This document shows positions 1 to 8,932 of a stretch of 64,000 nt of DNA, one piece after another. Source of the DNA: Xenopus tropicalis (lineage: Eukaryota; Chordata; Amphibia; Anura; Pipidae). Numbering within the stretch: position 1 is the first letter of the stretch; each line of letters opens with the position of its first letter. Under the pieces are notes generated by a model that saw only the letters and a list, made by a program, of their open reading frames with translations, made no database searches and was not told the origin of the DNA. The stretch spans positions 138,013,047-138,077,046 of the forward strand of contig NC_030678.2 of assembly GCF_000004195.4 (NCBI RefSeq). Direction: 5' to 3'. A program made the translations under genes and the position numbers.

Positions 1-660
1 ACCAAAATCATTATTTTATTATGTTCAGTCCTCCATACAAATAACTGTGTTACTAAAGCATATATTCTAGGAGGGGGTAGCTTCATAAAAGGTGGGGATC
101 CTGGCAAGTAGAAAGTGGAAGCAAGCAGAGCCATGATGCCTGCCATTCATCTTAACTTCATTCATCTTCATTCGTCTTAACAAACTACAGAGTTTATGCC
201 TCATTTTAGAGTCTACCATTACAGGATGAGTTGGGAATATTTAGGCAAGATGCAGTTCTGAAGTGGACACGTCAAAAGCCAAAACACTAACCTCCTGAAA
301 TATTTTTGGTTAGGATAGCTACATGCTTGTGTTTGCATAACAGTGTAATATCTACATATGCTAGATCCACCCAACAATAGCATTCTTTGTTTTTTTTTTT
401 ATAAATAAGCCTTCACTTACGGTACAAACACATTCTATTTAGTTGGCTAATCAATTCCAACTAGATCCCTCATGCCAATGAGGTTGATGGGCCTGTTCAT
501 ACAATATAACTGGATTATATCCAGCTATGATGGTTCAAACAAGTTGCAGTATTGGTCAGCCACTAGGAGACTGGCCCTCAGACTGACCAAAACATTTGAA
601 CACCCATTCTGAGGTAGTTATTTTTGTATTCCTGACTTGGTGGCAAGTTTTGGTTAAATA
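1..660. other. No gene recognised
   Basis: AT-rich non-coding DNA. Around 145-180 there is a short degenerate run of TTCATCTT-like words. I see no splice-flanked coding segment, RNA gene or complete mobile element here. Confidence 0.6.
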
Positions 661-868
661 AAAGATTTACTACCAAATAAAGCTTCCTGTAAGCCAGTGC
701 TGTCCAACTTCTATGGTGACGAGGGCCGGAATTTTTCCATCCTACGTGGTGGAGGGCCGATAATGGAAGCCAGTTTTGACCACTCCCCTTTTTAAACCAC
801 ACCCACTTGAAACCACACCCGTGTTATCACATGACCATACCCATATTAATGGTGGTAATACAGCAAAA

Positions 869-1412
869 ACCTGCCATACTCTGCCTTCCCTACCCTGCCT
901 GTGTGTGCCATACTCTGCCTGCCCTATGCTGCCCGTGTGTGCCATACTCTGCCTGCCCTACCCTGCCTGTGTGTGCCATACTCTACCTGCCCTATGCTGC
1001 CTTTTTGTGCCATACTCAGCTTGCCCTACCCTGCCTGTGTGTGCCATACTCTGCCTGCACTATGCTGCCTTTGTGTGCCATACTCAGCTTGCCCTACCCT
1101 GCCTGTGTGTGCCATACTCTGCCTGCCCTAACCTGCCTGTGTGTGCCATACTCTGCCTGCCCTAACTTGCCTGTGTGTACCATACTCTGCCTGCCCTATG
1201 CTGGCTGTGTGTGCCATACTCTGACTGCCCTATGCTGGCTGTGTGTGCCATACTCTGCCTGCTCTAACCTGCCTGTGTGTGCCATACTCTGCCTGCCCTA
1301 AACTGCCTGTGTGTGCCATACTCTGCCTGCCCTAACCTGCCTGTGTGTGCCATACTCTGCCTGCCCTATGCTGGCTGTGTGTGCCATACTCTGCCTGCCC
1401 TATGCTGGCTGT
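869..1412. repeat. 34-bp minisatellite, about 16 copies
   Basis: Tandem array with a 34-bp unit containing TGCCATACTCTGCCTGCCCT. Copies differ by a few substitutions, such as CTACCCTGCC, CTATGCTGCC and CTAACCTGCC variants. Because 34 leaves remainder 1 on division by 3 and the unit lacks stops, all three + frames stay open and give spurious cysteine/proline-rich ORFs. No splice or start context suggests these are translated. Confidence 0.9.
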
Positions 1413-1548
1413 GTTCTGGCACTGCTCCTATAACTATATATTTAATATATAACTATATATTAAAAACTTTTTAATTGCAGTACCACCTCAGTATATGTTC
1501 TTTTTATAGTGTGCAGGGTTTATTTGTGGGTTTCTACTGCTCCTACAG

Positions 1549-1725
1549 TCTGAGGTGTGAACAGGTGAACAATGTGGGTGATTACAGTGTGAGCCTGAGT
1601 TGTGAACATTGCAGAGGGTGAACAATTTAGGGATTAAAAGGTGTGAACAACACAGGGGATTACATTTTTAAACAATACAGGGGGTTTACAGCCTGAATCT
1701 GAGGTGAAAACCATGCAGGGGACCA
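1549..1725. repeat. Degenerate GTGAACAA-rich tandem repeat
   Basis: The words GTGTGAACA, GGTGAACAAT and GGGATTACA recur at irregular spacing of about 40-55 bp. This looks like an old, indel-rich tandem array and probably belongs to the hAT-like element to its left. Confidence 0.5.
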
Positions 1726-1835
1726 GTTAATCACAGTACTGATACCATTTAAAGTATACACAAAGGTAAGCCCTTTAGGCTGCAAGTCTCAGTTCCCCCA
1801 AGAGACCTGTTTAGCTTATTAGATTAACTTCAGCG

Positions 1836-2035
1836 GATATCGGCTACATGTGCCTGCACCCGAGCGTATTTCATTCATTCAGGTGCAGGCACAGGTAGGA
1901 GCGTATGGCGCTATTTGCCAAAAATATACACCAAACGCCACATCTGGTATTAGCCTTAGTTGCAATTGTATCTCAGTGCAGGTGTGGCTTTTTAACTTTC
2001 TGGGCTCTTTGCCAAAAGCCCACTTATTTAATTAA
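1836..2035. repeat. Dispersed repeat shared with 63.66-63.89 kb
   Basis: The segment from GGATATCGGCTACATGTG through the palindrome GTGCAGGCACAGGTAGGAGC recurs, inverted and diverged, at about 63660-63890. Its right part (GTATCTCAGTGCAGG, CTGGGCTCT, CCAAAAGC) recurs at 4394-4440 and 5225-5335. It is an interspersed element of unknown class. Confidence 0.6.
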
Positions 2036-2073
2036 ATGAGAGAAACAATATTTCTAAGTGCAGGTGAAGCTTG

Positions 2074-2494
2074 TTAAAGGGAAACGAAAGGTAAAGTCAC
2101 TTGGGGGTGCCAAAATGTTAGGCACCCCCAAGTGACTTTAACCGCTTACCTCGTACCCCGGGCTGGTGCCCCTGTTGGGAGAGAACAGCACCAGCCCGGG
2201 GCACCTGGAGCGCAGCGCTTCCGTGTTCTGGCTTCCTCTTCCTGAATGCCAGCGGTGGGCGCATGCGCAGTAGAGTGAAAAGCCGACTTTAATGTTAAAG
2301 TTCGGCTTTTCTCTCTACTGCGCATGCGCGCGCAGCGAAACAAGAGGAAGGAAGCGCCTGCAGCTACCCCGGGCTGGTGCTGTTCCCTCCTCACAGGGGC
2401 ACCAGCCCGGGGTAAAAGGTAGGTGGTCAAAGTCACTTGGGGGTGCCTAACATTTTGGCACCCCCAAGTGACTTTGACTTTCTTTTCCCTTTAA
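2074..2494. mobile_element. TTAA-flanked palindromic element with nested hairpins
   Basis: The element is bounded by TTAA at 2074-2077 and 2491-2494, with terminal inverted repeats starting AGGGAAACGAAAGG on the left and AGGGAAAAGAAAG on the complementary right end. The whole is an imperfect palindrome. Each arm also contains its own hairpins: about 2092-2137 and 2429-2476 (AAGTCACTTGGGGGTGCC with its complement), about 2156-2201 and 2363-2413 (CCCCGGGCTGGTGC with its complement), and a central one at about 2268-2321. TTAA duplication is known for piggyBac and Kolobok elements. Kolobok-type is my guess. Confidence 0.75.
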
Positions 2495-2905
2495 AGGAGA
2501 AGGAAAGGTAAAAACTAAGCTTTATCAGAAAGGTCTATGTAAATACAGCCATAAGCACTCACAGAAACACTGCACTGGGTTCTCTGTCAAAAGATTTGTT
2601 GTGTCTGTTTTCCTGTGCCCAAGACACGCAGCTCTCTGCTCTCTCCCCTCTCCTGCTCCCCCCTCCCTCAAGAATGCTAAGAACTCACTCCCCCCCTTAG
2701 GAATGTGGATCTGAGCCAATCAGCAGGAATCTTCCTCAGTCTAACTAACTGAGCATGTACACCGGTCTTGCTCTTGGTGCAGGAGTGAGGCATTATGGGA
2801 ACTTTCTTTACACAGCTCAGCGTTTTTTCTTCCTGTTTGGCTTCTGATCATCTGAAAAGGTGAAATATGGAGAGACTTAAGGGCACTATTGAGAGAACTG
2901 AAGGT
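2491..2905. mobile_element. TTAA-type interspersed repeat
   Basis: It begins TTAAAGGAGAAGGAAAGG, directly abutting and sharing a TTAA with the preceding palindromic element. The interior is pyrimidine-rich at 2625-2700. The right end is unclear, somewhere near 2870-2905. I read it as another short TTAA-flanked element. Confidence 0.45.
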
Positions 2906-2957
2906 ATGCCTGCAGCTTGAGATTAACTCTTTATTAGCCTTTCCTTCTCATTTAAGA

Positions 2958-3230
2958 TGTCCTGGATCTCGGCCAAAAGCTACTTTTATATGTATGTATG
3001 TTTGTATAACTTTATTTATAAAGTGCCACAAGGGTACGCAGAGCTGTACAGTCTTACAAAATACAAAATTACACACAGGGAGGACAAGTGTTGTAATAAA
3101 TAAATACAATAACTATATATAAATGCACAGGGAATAAGTGCCATGTGGTATGAGACACAGTAGGAAGGAGGTCCCTGCCCCGTAGAGCTTACAATCTAAG
3201 TGGTTGGGTAACATACAGGCACAAATTGGA
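2958..3230 (-). repeat. SINE-like repeat remnant
   Basis: It contains TTTATTTATAAAGTGCCA, GAGCTGTACA, GGAGGTCCCTGCCCC and GAGCTTACAATCTAAG, a block I recognise as a common vertebrate short interspersed repeat related to L2-type 3' tails. It appears in antisense, with an AT-rich interruption at about 3095-3125. The family name is uncertain. Confidence 0.5.
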
Positions 3231-3263
3231 AGGTGAGAGCGCACCAGGTATGGGCATTTGGCC

Positions 3264-3884
3264 TTAAAGGACATGTAAAGCCTACATTTGCCTACAATGT
3301 ATATCAGTTGGGCATGTCTCCCCCCTCCACTTGCTAGCACCATCATATTTTCACAAAGCTTTCAACCGGTGGCCATTTTTCCTCTGATACATAATCAGAT
3401 ACATTTAAATCTGTAAACAGCATACACTCACAGAGACCCCTATTTAGCATACATTTAATCAAGAATACAGGCTTACACAGGCACAACTGTCTCTGCTAAA
3501 AGTTCTGCTTTGTTTGAGCACTGTAATGGTAAAGCTGAGCTCAGGAGAAAAAAATTGAAGCAGACAGCTAGAGCTGAGATTCTATGGGAACCAGCAATGC
3601 CATCTCTTCACTGGCTGCTAGACTGGGGGCGTGTTTAGTTATCTGAGCTTAGAACAACTGAGCATGCTCACAAGCCAACAGCGAAAGCAAATTCCTGAGG
3701 GAGGGGGCTAAGTGGGTTACAGGAGGAGAAGGAAATCTAAGTGATTAAGGAGATGTTGCAGCCTTACTATTAACCTCTGAACAACCAGTGTGGCCGGTAT
3801 TGAAAGATTTCAAAGAGGCTGTTCAATTAAATTGATTACATTTTTTTATTACATTTTCGTTTGTGGGATTTACATGTCCTTTAA
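3264..3884. mobile_element. TTAA element with ACATGTAAA termini, 621 bp
   Basis: TTAA at 3264 and 3881 flank inverted ends AAGGACATGTAAA and TTTACATGTCCTT. A second copy of the same family lies at 39391-40886, where it is interrupted by a hAT element. This intact copy shows the uninterrupted site CCTACAATGTATATCAG at about 3291, which proves the second copy's interruption. Confidence 0.8.
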
Positions 3885-3969
3885 GTGCAGGACTAGACAA
3901 AATAGTATTTTAGTGTTCCAGAAGGCAACAGCTGAGCTTTTACTTAAAGAGAGTGCAGGTGAAGCTTGT

Positions 3970-4394
3970 TTAAAGGAACAGTAACACCAAAAAATGAAAG
4001 TGTATAAAAGTAACTAAAATATAATGTGCTGCTGCCCTGCACTGGTAAAAGTTGTGTGTTTACTTCAGAAAGTCTACTATAATTTATATAAATAAGCTGC
4101 TATGTAGCCATGGAGGCAGCCATTCAAAGGAGAAAAGGCACAGGCACATAGCAGATAACAGATAAAATACTATTGTATTCTACAGAACTTATCTGTTATC
4201 TGCTATGTGACCTGTGCCTTTTCTCCTTTTTTCCAGCTTGAATGGCTGCCCCCGTGGCTACACAGCAGCTTATTATATAAATTATAGTAGTGTTACTGTA
4301 GCAAACACACCAGTTTTACCAGTGCAGGGCAACAGTGCATTATATTTTTATTACTTTAAAGCTCTTTCATTTTTTAGTGTTACTGTTCCTTTAA
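3970..4394. mobile_element. TTAA MITE, family A copy 1
   Basis: The inverted ends TTAAAGGAACAGTAACACC and its complement flank a 425-bp palindromic body with an inner hairpin around 4130-4210 (GCAGATAACAGATAA with TTATCTGTTATCTGC). The same family occurs at 12467-12892 (inverted) and 28874-29301. A 96-residue + ORF across this copy is repeated in the others only because the DNA is repeated. Confidence 0.85.
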
Positions 4395-4520
4395 CTTTCT
4401 GGGCTCTCTGCCAAAAGCTACTTTTAATTAAATTTGTATCTTTTTTAGCATTCAGTGCAGGTGATCAAAGGGAAATGAGGGACTTACTGCAGGTTGAGCT
4501 GTAAAAAGAGGGACTGTCCC
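4394..4520. repeat. Dispersed unit shared with 5284-5520
   Basis: CTGGGCTCTCTGCCAAAAGC, TTTTAATTAAATTTGTAT, then CAGTGCAGG and ATCAAAGGGAAATGAGGGAC. The same order appears at 5284-5335 and 5475-5520, where a SINE-like insert splits it. Confidence 0.65.
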
Positions 4521-4984
4521 ATGAAAATCAGGACAGTAGGGAGCACTGTGCATAGCTTGTTCTATTCAGTCTGCTTCTCACTGATGTCACAGACAGACAG
4601 GTAGATATGGATATACATGCATGCATCCATGCAAACAAGCTCTAAACACTCTGTTCAAAGGAAATTACACCCCTGCTTGCAAATATATGGGTTGAACTCA
4701 GTGGCCCAGAGTAATTTAACCTCTTCAGCAACCCTGTTACTTATTCAAATAAGCAAAATAGCAAGAATTGCCTTACTTTGATGCCATTTTTCCTGCCCAT
4801 AATCTTTTCTTGCCAGGCCGGAATGGCTTGCATATAACATACCTCCCAACATTTTGAAAACGGAAAGCGGGACAAAAATAAATGCTGCGTGCAGCGTGGC
4901 AAAGTTTTCAACCATGCCCATTTTTGCGACTGCACCCCCTAAATACCACTCCCATTTGACTAAATTTGGCAGGTTATTTAAAGT

Positions 4985-5185
4985 TTGAACACATTTCTGC
5001 CGCGATTTGCCGAAGTCACCTTGAGAGGAAACTTTGGCGACTTTAGCAAATCGTGGAACCACGTATGCCATCCCACCGGCAATTTACATTCTAGCCAGTG
5101 GGATGGCATTGCGGGGAGATTAGTCGCCCGCGACAACAGAGATTTGTCATGGCGAGACTAATCTACCCATTTGTCACGGCCCTAA
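4985..5185. repeat. Foldback segment (GCCATCCCAC family)
   Basis: ATGCCATCCCACCGGCAATT and AGCCAGTGGGATGGCATTGC form an inverted pair around 5066-5115, flanked by CGGGGAGATTAGTCGCC-type sequence. Related copies are at 53137-53215 and 63313-63574. Confidence 0.6.
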
Positions 5186-5331
5186 AGGGCAATTTCAAAT
5201 TTTTCAGTAAAACTGTAATTCAGTATCCCAACATACTTATTTAGCTTATTAGTTACAATTGTATCTCAGTGCAGGGGGGCTTTTTACCTTTCTGGGCTCT
5301 CTGCCAAAAGCTACTTTTAATTAAATTTGTA

Positions 5332-5478
5332 TTTTTGTATATTGTAAGCTCGGGCAGGGCTCTCTTCACCTCTTGTATCGGTTATTGATTTATATGTTAC
5401 TCTGTATGTCCAATGTATGAAACCCACTTATTGTACAATATGTTGGCACTTTATAAATAAATGTTAATAATAATATCT
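5332..5478 (+). mobile_element. SINE-like insert with TAA-rich tail
   Basis: It interrupts the CTGGGCTCTCTGCC unit, which continues on both sides. It starts TTGTATATTGTAAGCTC and ends GGCACTTTATAAATAAATG followed by AATAATAATA. The tail and the 3' sequence resemble L2-mobilised short retroposons. The exact family is not assigned. Confidence 0.55.
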
Positions 5479-5788
5479 TTTTTAGCTTCAGTGCAGGAGA
5501 TCAAAGGGAAATGAGGGACTTTTCAGTAAGAATCTGGGCCTGCGGGTTGAGCTGTCAAAAGAGGAGCCATCCCGCGAAAATTGGGACATTTGGGAGGTAT
5601 GAATAATGAAAGCAGGGCCCCCTCGCCCATCACCTGCGCTCTCATATTGCATTCCCCCCGTGTGTTTTGGCGCACATGCGCAGTTTGTGCGCGAATGAGG
5701 CGGGGTGTGTGCAATGCGAAGCGAAAGTTCTTTGCCCCCACCGCGTAAAGACAAGCGGGGGGGGCAATGAAAACATAGCACAGACTAG

Positions 5789-7294
5789 GGGGCACATTTA
5801 CTAACCCACGAATTGGAATCCGAATTGGAAAAATTCAGATTGGAAAACGAACATATTGCGACTTTTTCGTATTTTTTGTGATTTTTTCGGCGCCTTTACG
5901 ACTTTTCGGAAATTGACGCGACTTTTTCGTTACCAATACGATTTGCGCGAAAAAACACAAGTTTTTCGTAGCCATTACGATTCGGTTGTATCTTGTCGCG
6001 ACTTTTTCGTATTGAGCGCTCGTAAGCGGCGGGGCGAAACTTTCAGACTTAGCATGATTTTGGAAGCCTCCCATAGGACTCAATGGCACCCTGCAGCTCC
6101 AACCCGGCCCAAGGAAAGTCTCCCATAGGGCTCAATGGCACTCTGCAGCTCCAACCTGGCCCAAGGAAAGTCTCCCATAGGGCTCAATGGCACTCTGCAG
6201 CTCCAACCTGGCCCAAGGAAAGTCTCCCATAGGGCTCAATGGCACTCTGCAGCTCCAACCTGGCCCAAGGAAAGTCTCCCATAGGGCTCAATGGCACTCT
6301 GCAGCTCCAACCTGGCCCAAGGAAAGTCTCTCATAGGGCTCAATGGCACTCTGCAGCTCCAACCCGGCCCAAGGAAAGCCTCCCATAGGGCTCAATGGCA
6401 CTCTGCAGCTCCAACCCGGCCCAAGGAAAGCCTCCCATAGGGCTCAATGGCACTCTGCAGCTCCAACCTGGCCCAAGGAAAGTCTCCCATAGGGCTCAAT
6501 GGCACTCTGCAGCTCCAACCCGGCCCAAGGAAAGTCTCCCATAGGGCTCAATGGCACTCTGCAGCTCCAACCCGGCCCAAGGAAAGCCTCCCATAGGGCT
6601 CAATGGCACTCTGCAGCTCCAACCTGGCCCAAGGAAAGTCTCCCATAGGGCTCAATGGCACTCTGCAGCTCCAACCTGGCCCAAGGAAAGTCACCCATAG
6701 GGCTCAATGGCACTCTGCAGCTCCAACCTGGCCCAAGGAAAGCCTCCCATAGGGCTCAATGGCACTCTGCAGCTCCAACCTGGCCCAAGCAAAGCCTCCA
6801 ATAGGGCTCAATGGCACTCTGCAGCTCCAACCTGGCCCAAGGAAAGTCACCCATAGGGCTCAATGGCACTCTGCAGCTCCAACCTGGCCCAAGGAAAGTC
6901 TCCCATAGGGCTCAATGGCACTCTGCAGCTCCAACCCGGCCCAAGGAAAGCCTCCCATAGGGCTCATTGGCACTCTGCAGCTCCAACCTGGCCCAAGGAA
7001 AGTCTCCCATAGGGCTCAATGGCACTCTGCAGCTCCAACCCGGCCCAAGAAAAGTCACCATACTGAAGCTTGAATGAATCCGAATCTTTCGTACTCGGAG
7101 CGAAGGCTACGAAAAAGTTGCGACTCTTCGCACAAGTAGTAACGCTACGAAAAAAATCGCCAGATTTTGCACAACATTCGGAATGGCAACGAAAAAGTCG
7201 CAACAATTTTCCGAAAAATCGCCAAATACCGATCATTACGAAAAAAACGCAATCAGACGCATTCGGCCCGTTCGTGAGTAAGTAAATGTGCCCC
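5789..7294. mobile_element. 1.5-kb foldback element carrying a minisatellite
   Basis: The ends GGGGCACATTTACTAA (left) and AGTAAGTAAATGTGCCCC (right) are inverted. The arms, about 270 bp each and rich in GACTTTTTCGTA / TACGAAAAAGTC words, are imperfect inverted copies. The space between them is filled by the 52-bp tandem array. It has no coding capacity. I could not define a target duplication, so the superfamily is open. Confidence 0.75.
6062..7052. repeat. 52-bp minisatellite, about 19 copies
   Basis: The unit contains CCCATAGGGCTCAATGGCAC, CTGCAGCTCCAACC and GGCCCAAGGAAAG. Copies are nearly identical, with recurring T/C variants (CCTGG versus CCCGG, AGTCTC versus AGCCTC) scattered through the array, which points to recent homogenisation. 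The array sits exactly between the two foldback arms. Confidence 0.95.
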
Positions 7295-7960
7295 TTGGTG
7301 TAGGCAAAGCGTTGCTGCTTCTTCTGCCTACCCCTAGTTCCAGCCCTGAATGCAAGGCACCCCTGCCTACAAATGTATAGGTAAAAATCAGTGGCCAGGG
7401 TCATCTAACCCTTTACATAATTAGTTACTTATTCATCAGACGGAATAAGAAACTATTACCCCCTTTGGTGCCAGTCTTCCTGCCCAGGCTTGAACAGGTT
7501 GCAGTTCAAGCATGGCAACACTGTCAATAAAAGTGGACTTTTAAATCTATGGCCCAAGATCATTTATTTATTTAAAACACCAGCTACTTATTCACCGACT
7601 GAATAAAAATCCAACTTTAACGCTGTGAAAAAGACAAAACATATTTAGAGGGCAACCAGGAAGTTAAAACGCAAAACGGGTAGGAGGGGCGTCACTGATT
7701 GGAGGAATAGGGACATGACGGAGAGATGCAAAGTTAGGGATTATCTGCAAATTAGTTTCTTACCAGACACCATACGAAACATACACCTTCTCAACTCATT
7801 CGTACTCCGTTTATACCAACTGTATATTTGTATCAGTAAGCCTGCCGCTTCATTATTTAAAAATCGGGCATTTATACTTTCTCAGGCTGGGATGCTTTGT
7901 GGTACAGAACTTTTTAATGCGCATTCCCAAAAGTTATGAAATTTGCAGACGATCCCTAAT
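7295..7960. other. pan2 upstream intergenic DNA
   Basis: No coding exon or clear mobile element is seen. It lies directly upstream of the likely pan2 promoter. Short ORFs here have no splice context or recognisable domain. Confidence 0.5.
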
Positions 7961-8130
7961 TCTGCAATCCCAACCTGCCTTTATTATTTGTTAGCCAATG
8001 ACTGCTGCTGCTGCTTCCTTCCTTACGCTTCTCTGCAGGCTCCTCCCTCGTAAGCACACTGTTCCTGTTTGGGTTCGTTTCTTTATGGCAGATAGAGAGC
8101 TCTGTGCCTGCATCTTGGTGCTGCAGAGTA
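7961..8130 (+). promoter_or_regulatory. pan2: Probable pan2 promoter region
   Basis: It precedes the inferred non-coding first exon. There is no TATA box at a convincing distance, and the sequence is pyrimidine-rich (CTTCCTTCCTTACGCTTC, CTCCTCCCTC). This fits a TATA-less housekeeping promoter. The start site cannot be read from sequence alone. Confidence 0.35.
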
Positions 8131-8186
8131 GCAGAGCATGAGAGAGCCAGAGTTGTGCTGTGTGCTTTAGGCGGGCAGAAAGGAAG
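8080..8186 (+). other. pan2: pan2 exon 1 (5' non-coding, inferred)
   Basis: A good donor, GGAAG|GTGTGT, at 8187 follows GC-richer sequence 445 bp before the acceptor of the start-codon exon. The 3' boundary is a plausible splice site. The 5' boundary is unknown. Transcript data would settle both. Confidence 0.4.
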
Positions 8187-8630
8187 GTGTGTATGCTATG
8201 CGATTATTATTTGTATATGTATGGCTCTTTGCACTGAGATGTTACACACAGGCACTACAATACCAATATGCAGAGTTTGCATTCGTAGAAACAAAAGGAT
8301 ACTGTTACGTACTGAGTAATGTCCACTCATACAGATATACAGAGTGTGGGATACAGAATGTGATGTTTATCAAGGATACCGAAATATGACTTGTTACTGA
8401 TGTGATTTGGAAAGAGAGAGGCAAATATACAATTGATTGTATATTCAGACCTCTGAATAGTAAAACTCACAACCATAATAAGCATGCAGTGGCCCTCCTC
8501 CTCCTCCACCTCTTCTTCAGTTGATCTTTTATATGACTTTTGCTATATCTATTATTTTAAGTTGTGTGTGACTTATACCAAGGATAAATTCTTTACATAT
8601 CAGAAAGTGTTACTGTTTTCTCTTCATTAG

Positions 8631-8932
8631 CCCACGGACCCTACTCCACAATCATCATGAATTTTGATGGCTTAGACCCTGCTTTGGCAGAGTATGCCCC
8701 AAGCCTGCATCCTCCTTTGGACCCAGTCCTTGATGCCCACTTGAACCCCAGCCTTTTGCAGACAGTGGAACTGGATCATGAAGCACTGGAAGGGCTCCCT
8801 GTAGCGGATCCTGTGAGCATGATGGAAGGAATGTACTCTGAGCTGCAGACAGCGGTGTCTGAGGTTGGAGTACCAGTTTCTGCTGTACACTTTGATCTTC
8901 ATGAAGAGATGTTATGGGTTGGAAATCATGGG
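8631..8932 (+). CDS. pan2: pan2 exon 2 (start codon; residues 1-92)
   Basis: Acceptor TCTTCATTAG ends at 8630. There are 26 nt of 5' UTR, then ATG at 8657. The protein begins [13 protein letters not shown] and ends LWVGNHG. Donor GG|GTAAGG, phase 0. It holds the N-terminus and the first propeller strands. Confidence 0.95.

Larger units (their letters stand above)
697..1730. mobile_element. hAT-like non-autonomous element, right end not found
   Basis: The left end carries the terminal-repeat-like word CAGTGCTGTCCAACT near 697. It is followed by a GC-richer leader, the 34-bp minisatellite and then a degenerate repeat rich in GTGAACAA words (about 1549-1725). I could not find the matching inverted end (AGTTGGACAGCACTG) on the right, so the element is either truncated there or ends differently. 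Assignment to hAT rests on the terminal word and general resemblance, and the right boundary is a guess. Confidence 0.4.
4837..5602. mobile_element. Composite element with CATACCTCCCAA ends
   Basis: CATACCTCCCAACATTTTG near 4840 and the complementary GGGACATTTGGGAGGTATG near 5583 look like the two ends of one element. Between them lie a foldback segment (about 4985-5185), the dispersed CTGGGCTCTCTGCC unit and a SINE-like insert. The internal pieces appear to be secondary insertions. Confidence 0.5.

Noticed and set aside
776..1474. Long Cys/Pro-rich ORFs (up to 164 codons) in three frames
   Set aside because: They are the translation of the 34-bp minisatellite, whose unit lacks stops; there is no promoter, splice or family support.
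2146..2436. 96-codon - strand ORF
   Set aside because: It lies wholly within the palindromic TTAA element; its symmetric peptide ends mirror the DNA palindrome.
4214..4504. ORF starting [12 protein letters not shown] that recurs at 12346-12648 (-) and in part at 29148-29360 (+)
   Set aside because: Apparent conservation comes from three copies of the same TTAA MITE, not from selection on a protein.
6062..7052. Regularly spaced repeats that could suggest a CRISPR array
   Set aside because: Units are directly abutting 52-bp copies with no unique spacers, in a vertebrate genome.
6964..7404. 146-codon - strand ORF
   Set aside because: It spans the minisatellite edge and foldback arm; no domain and no transcript signal.
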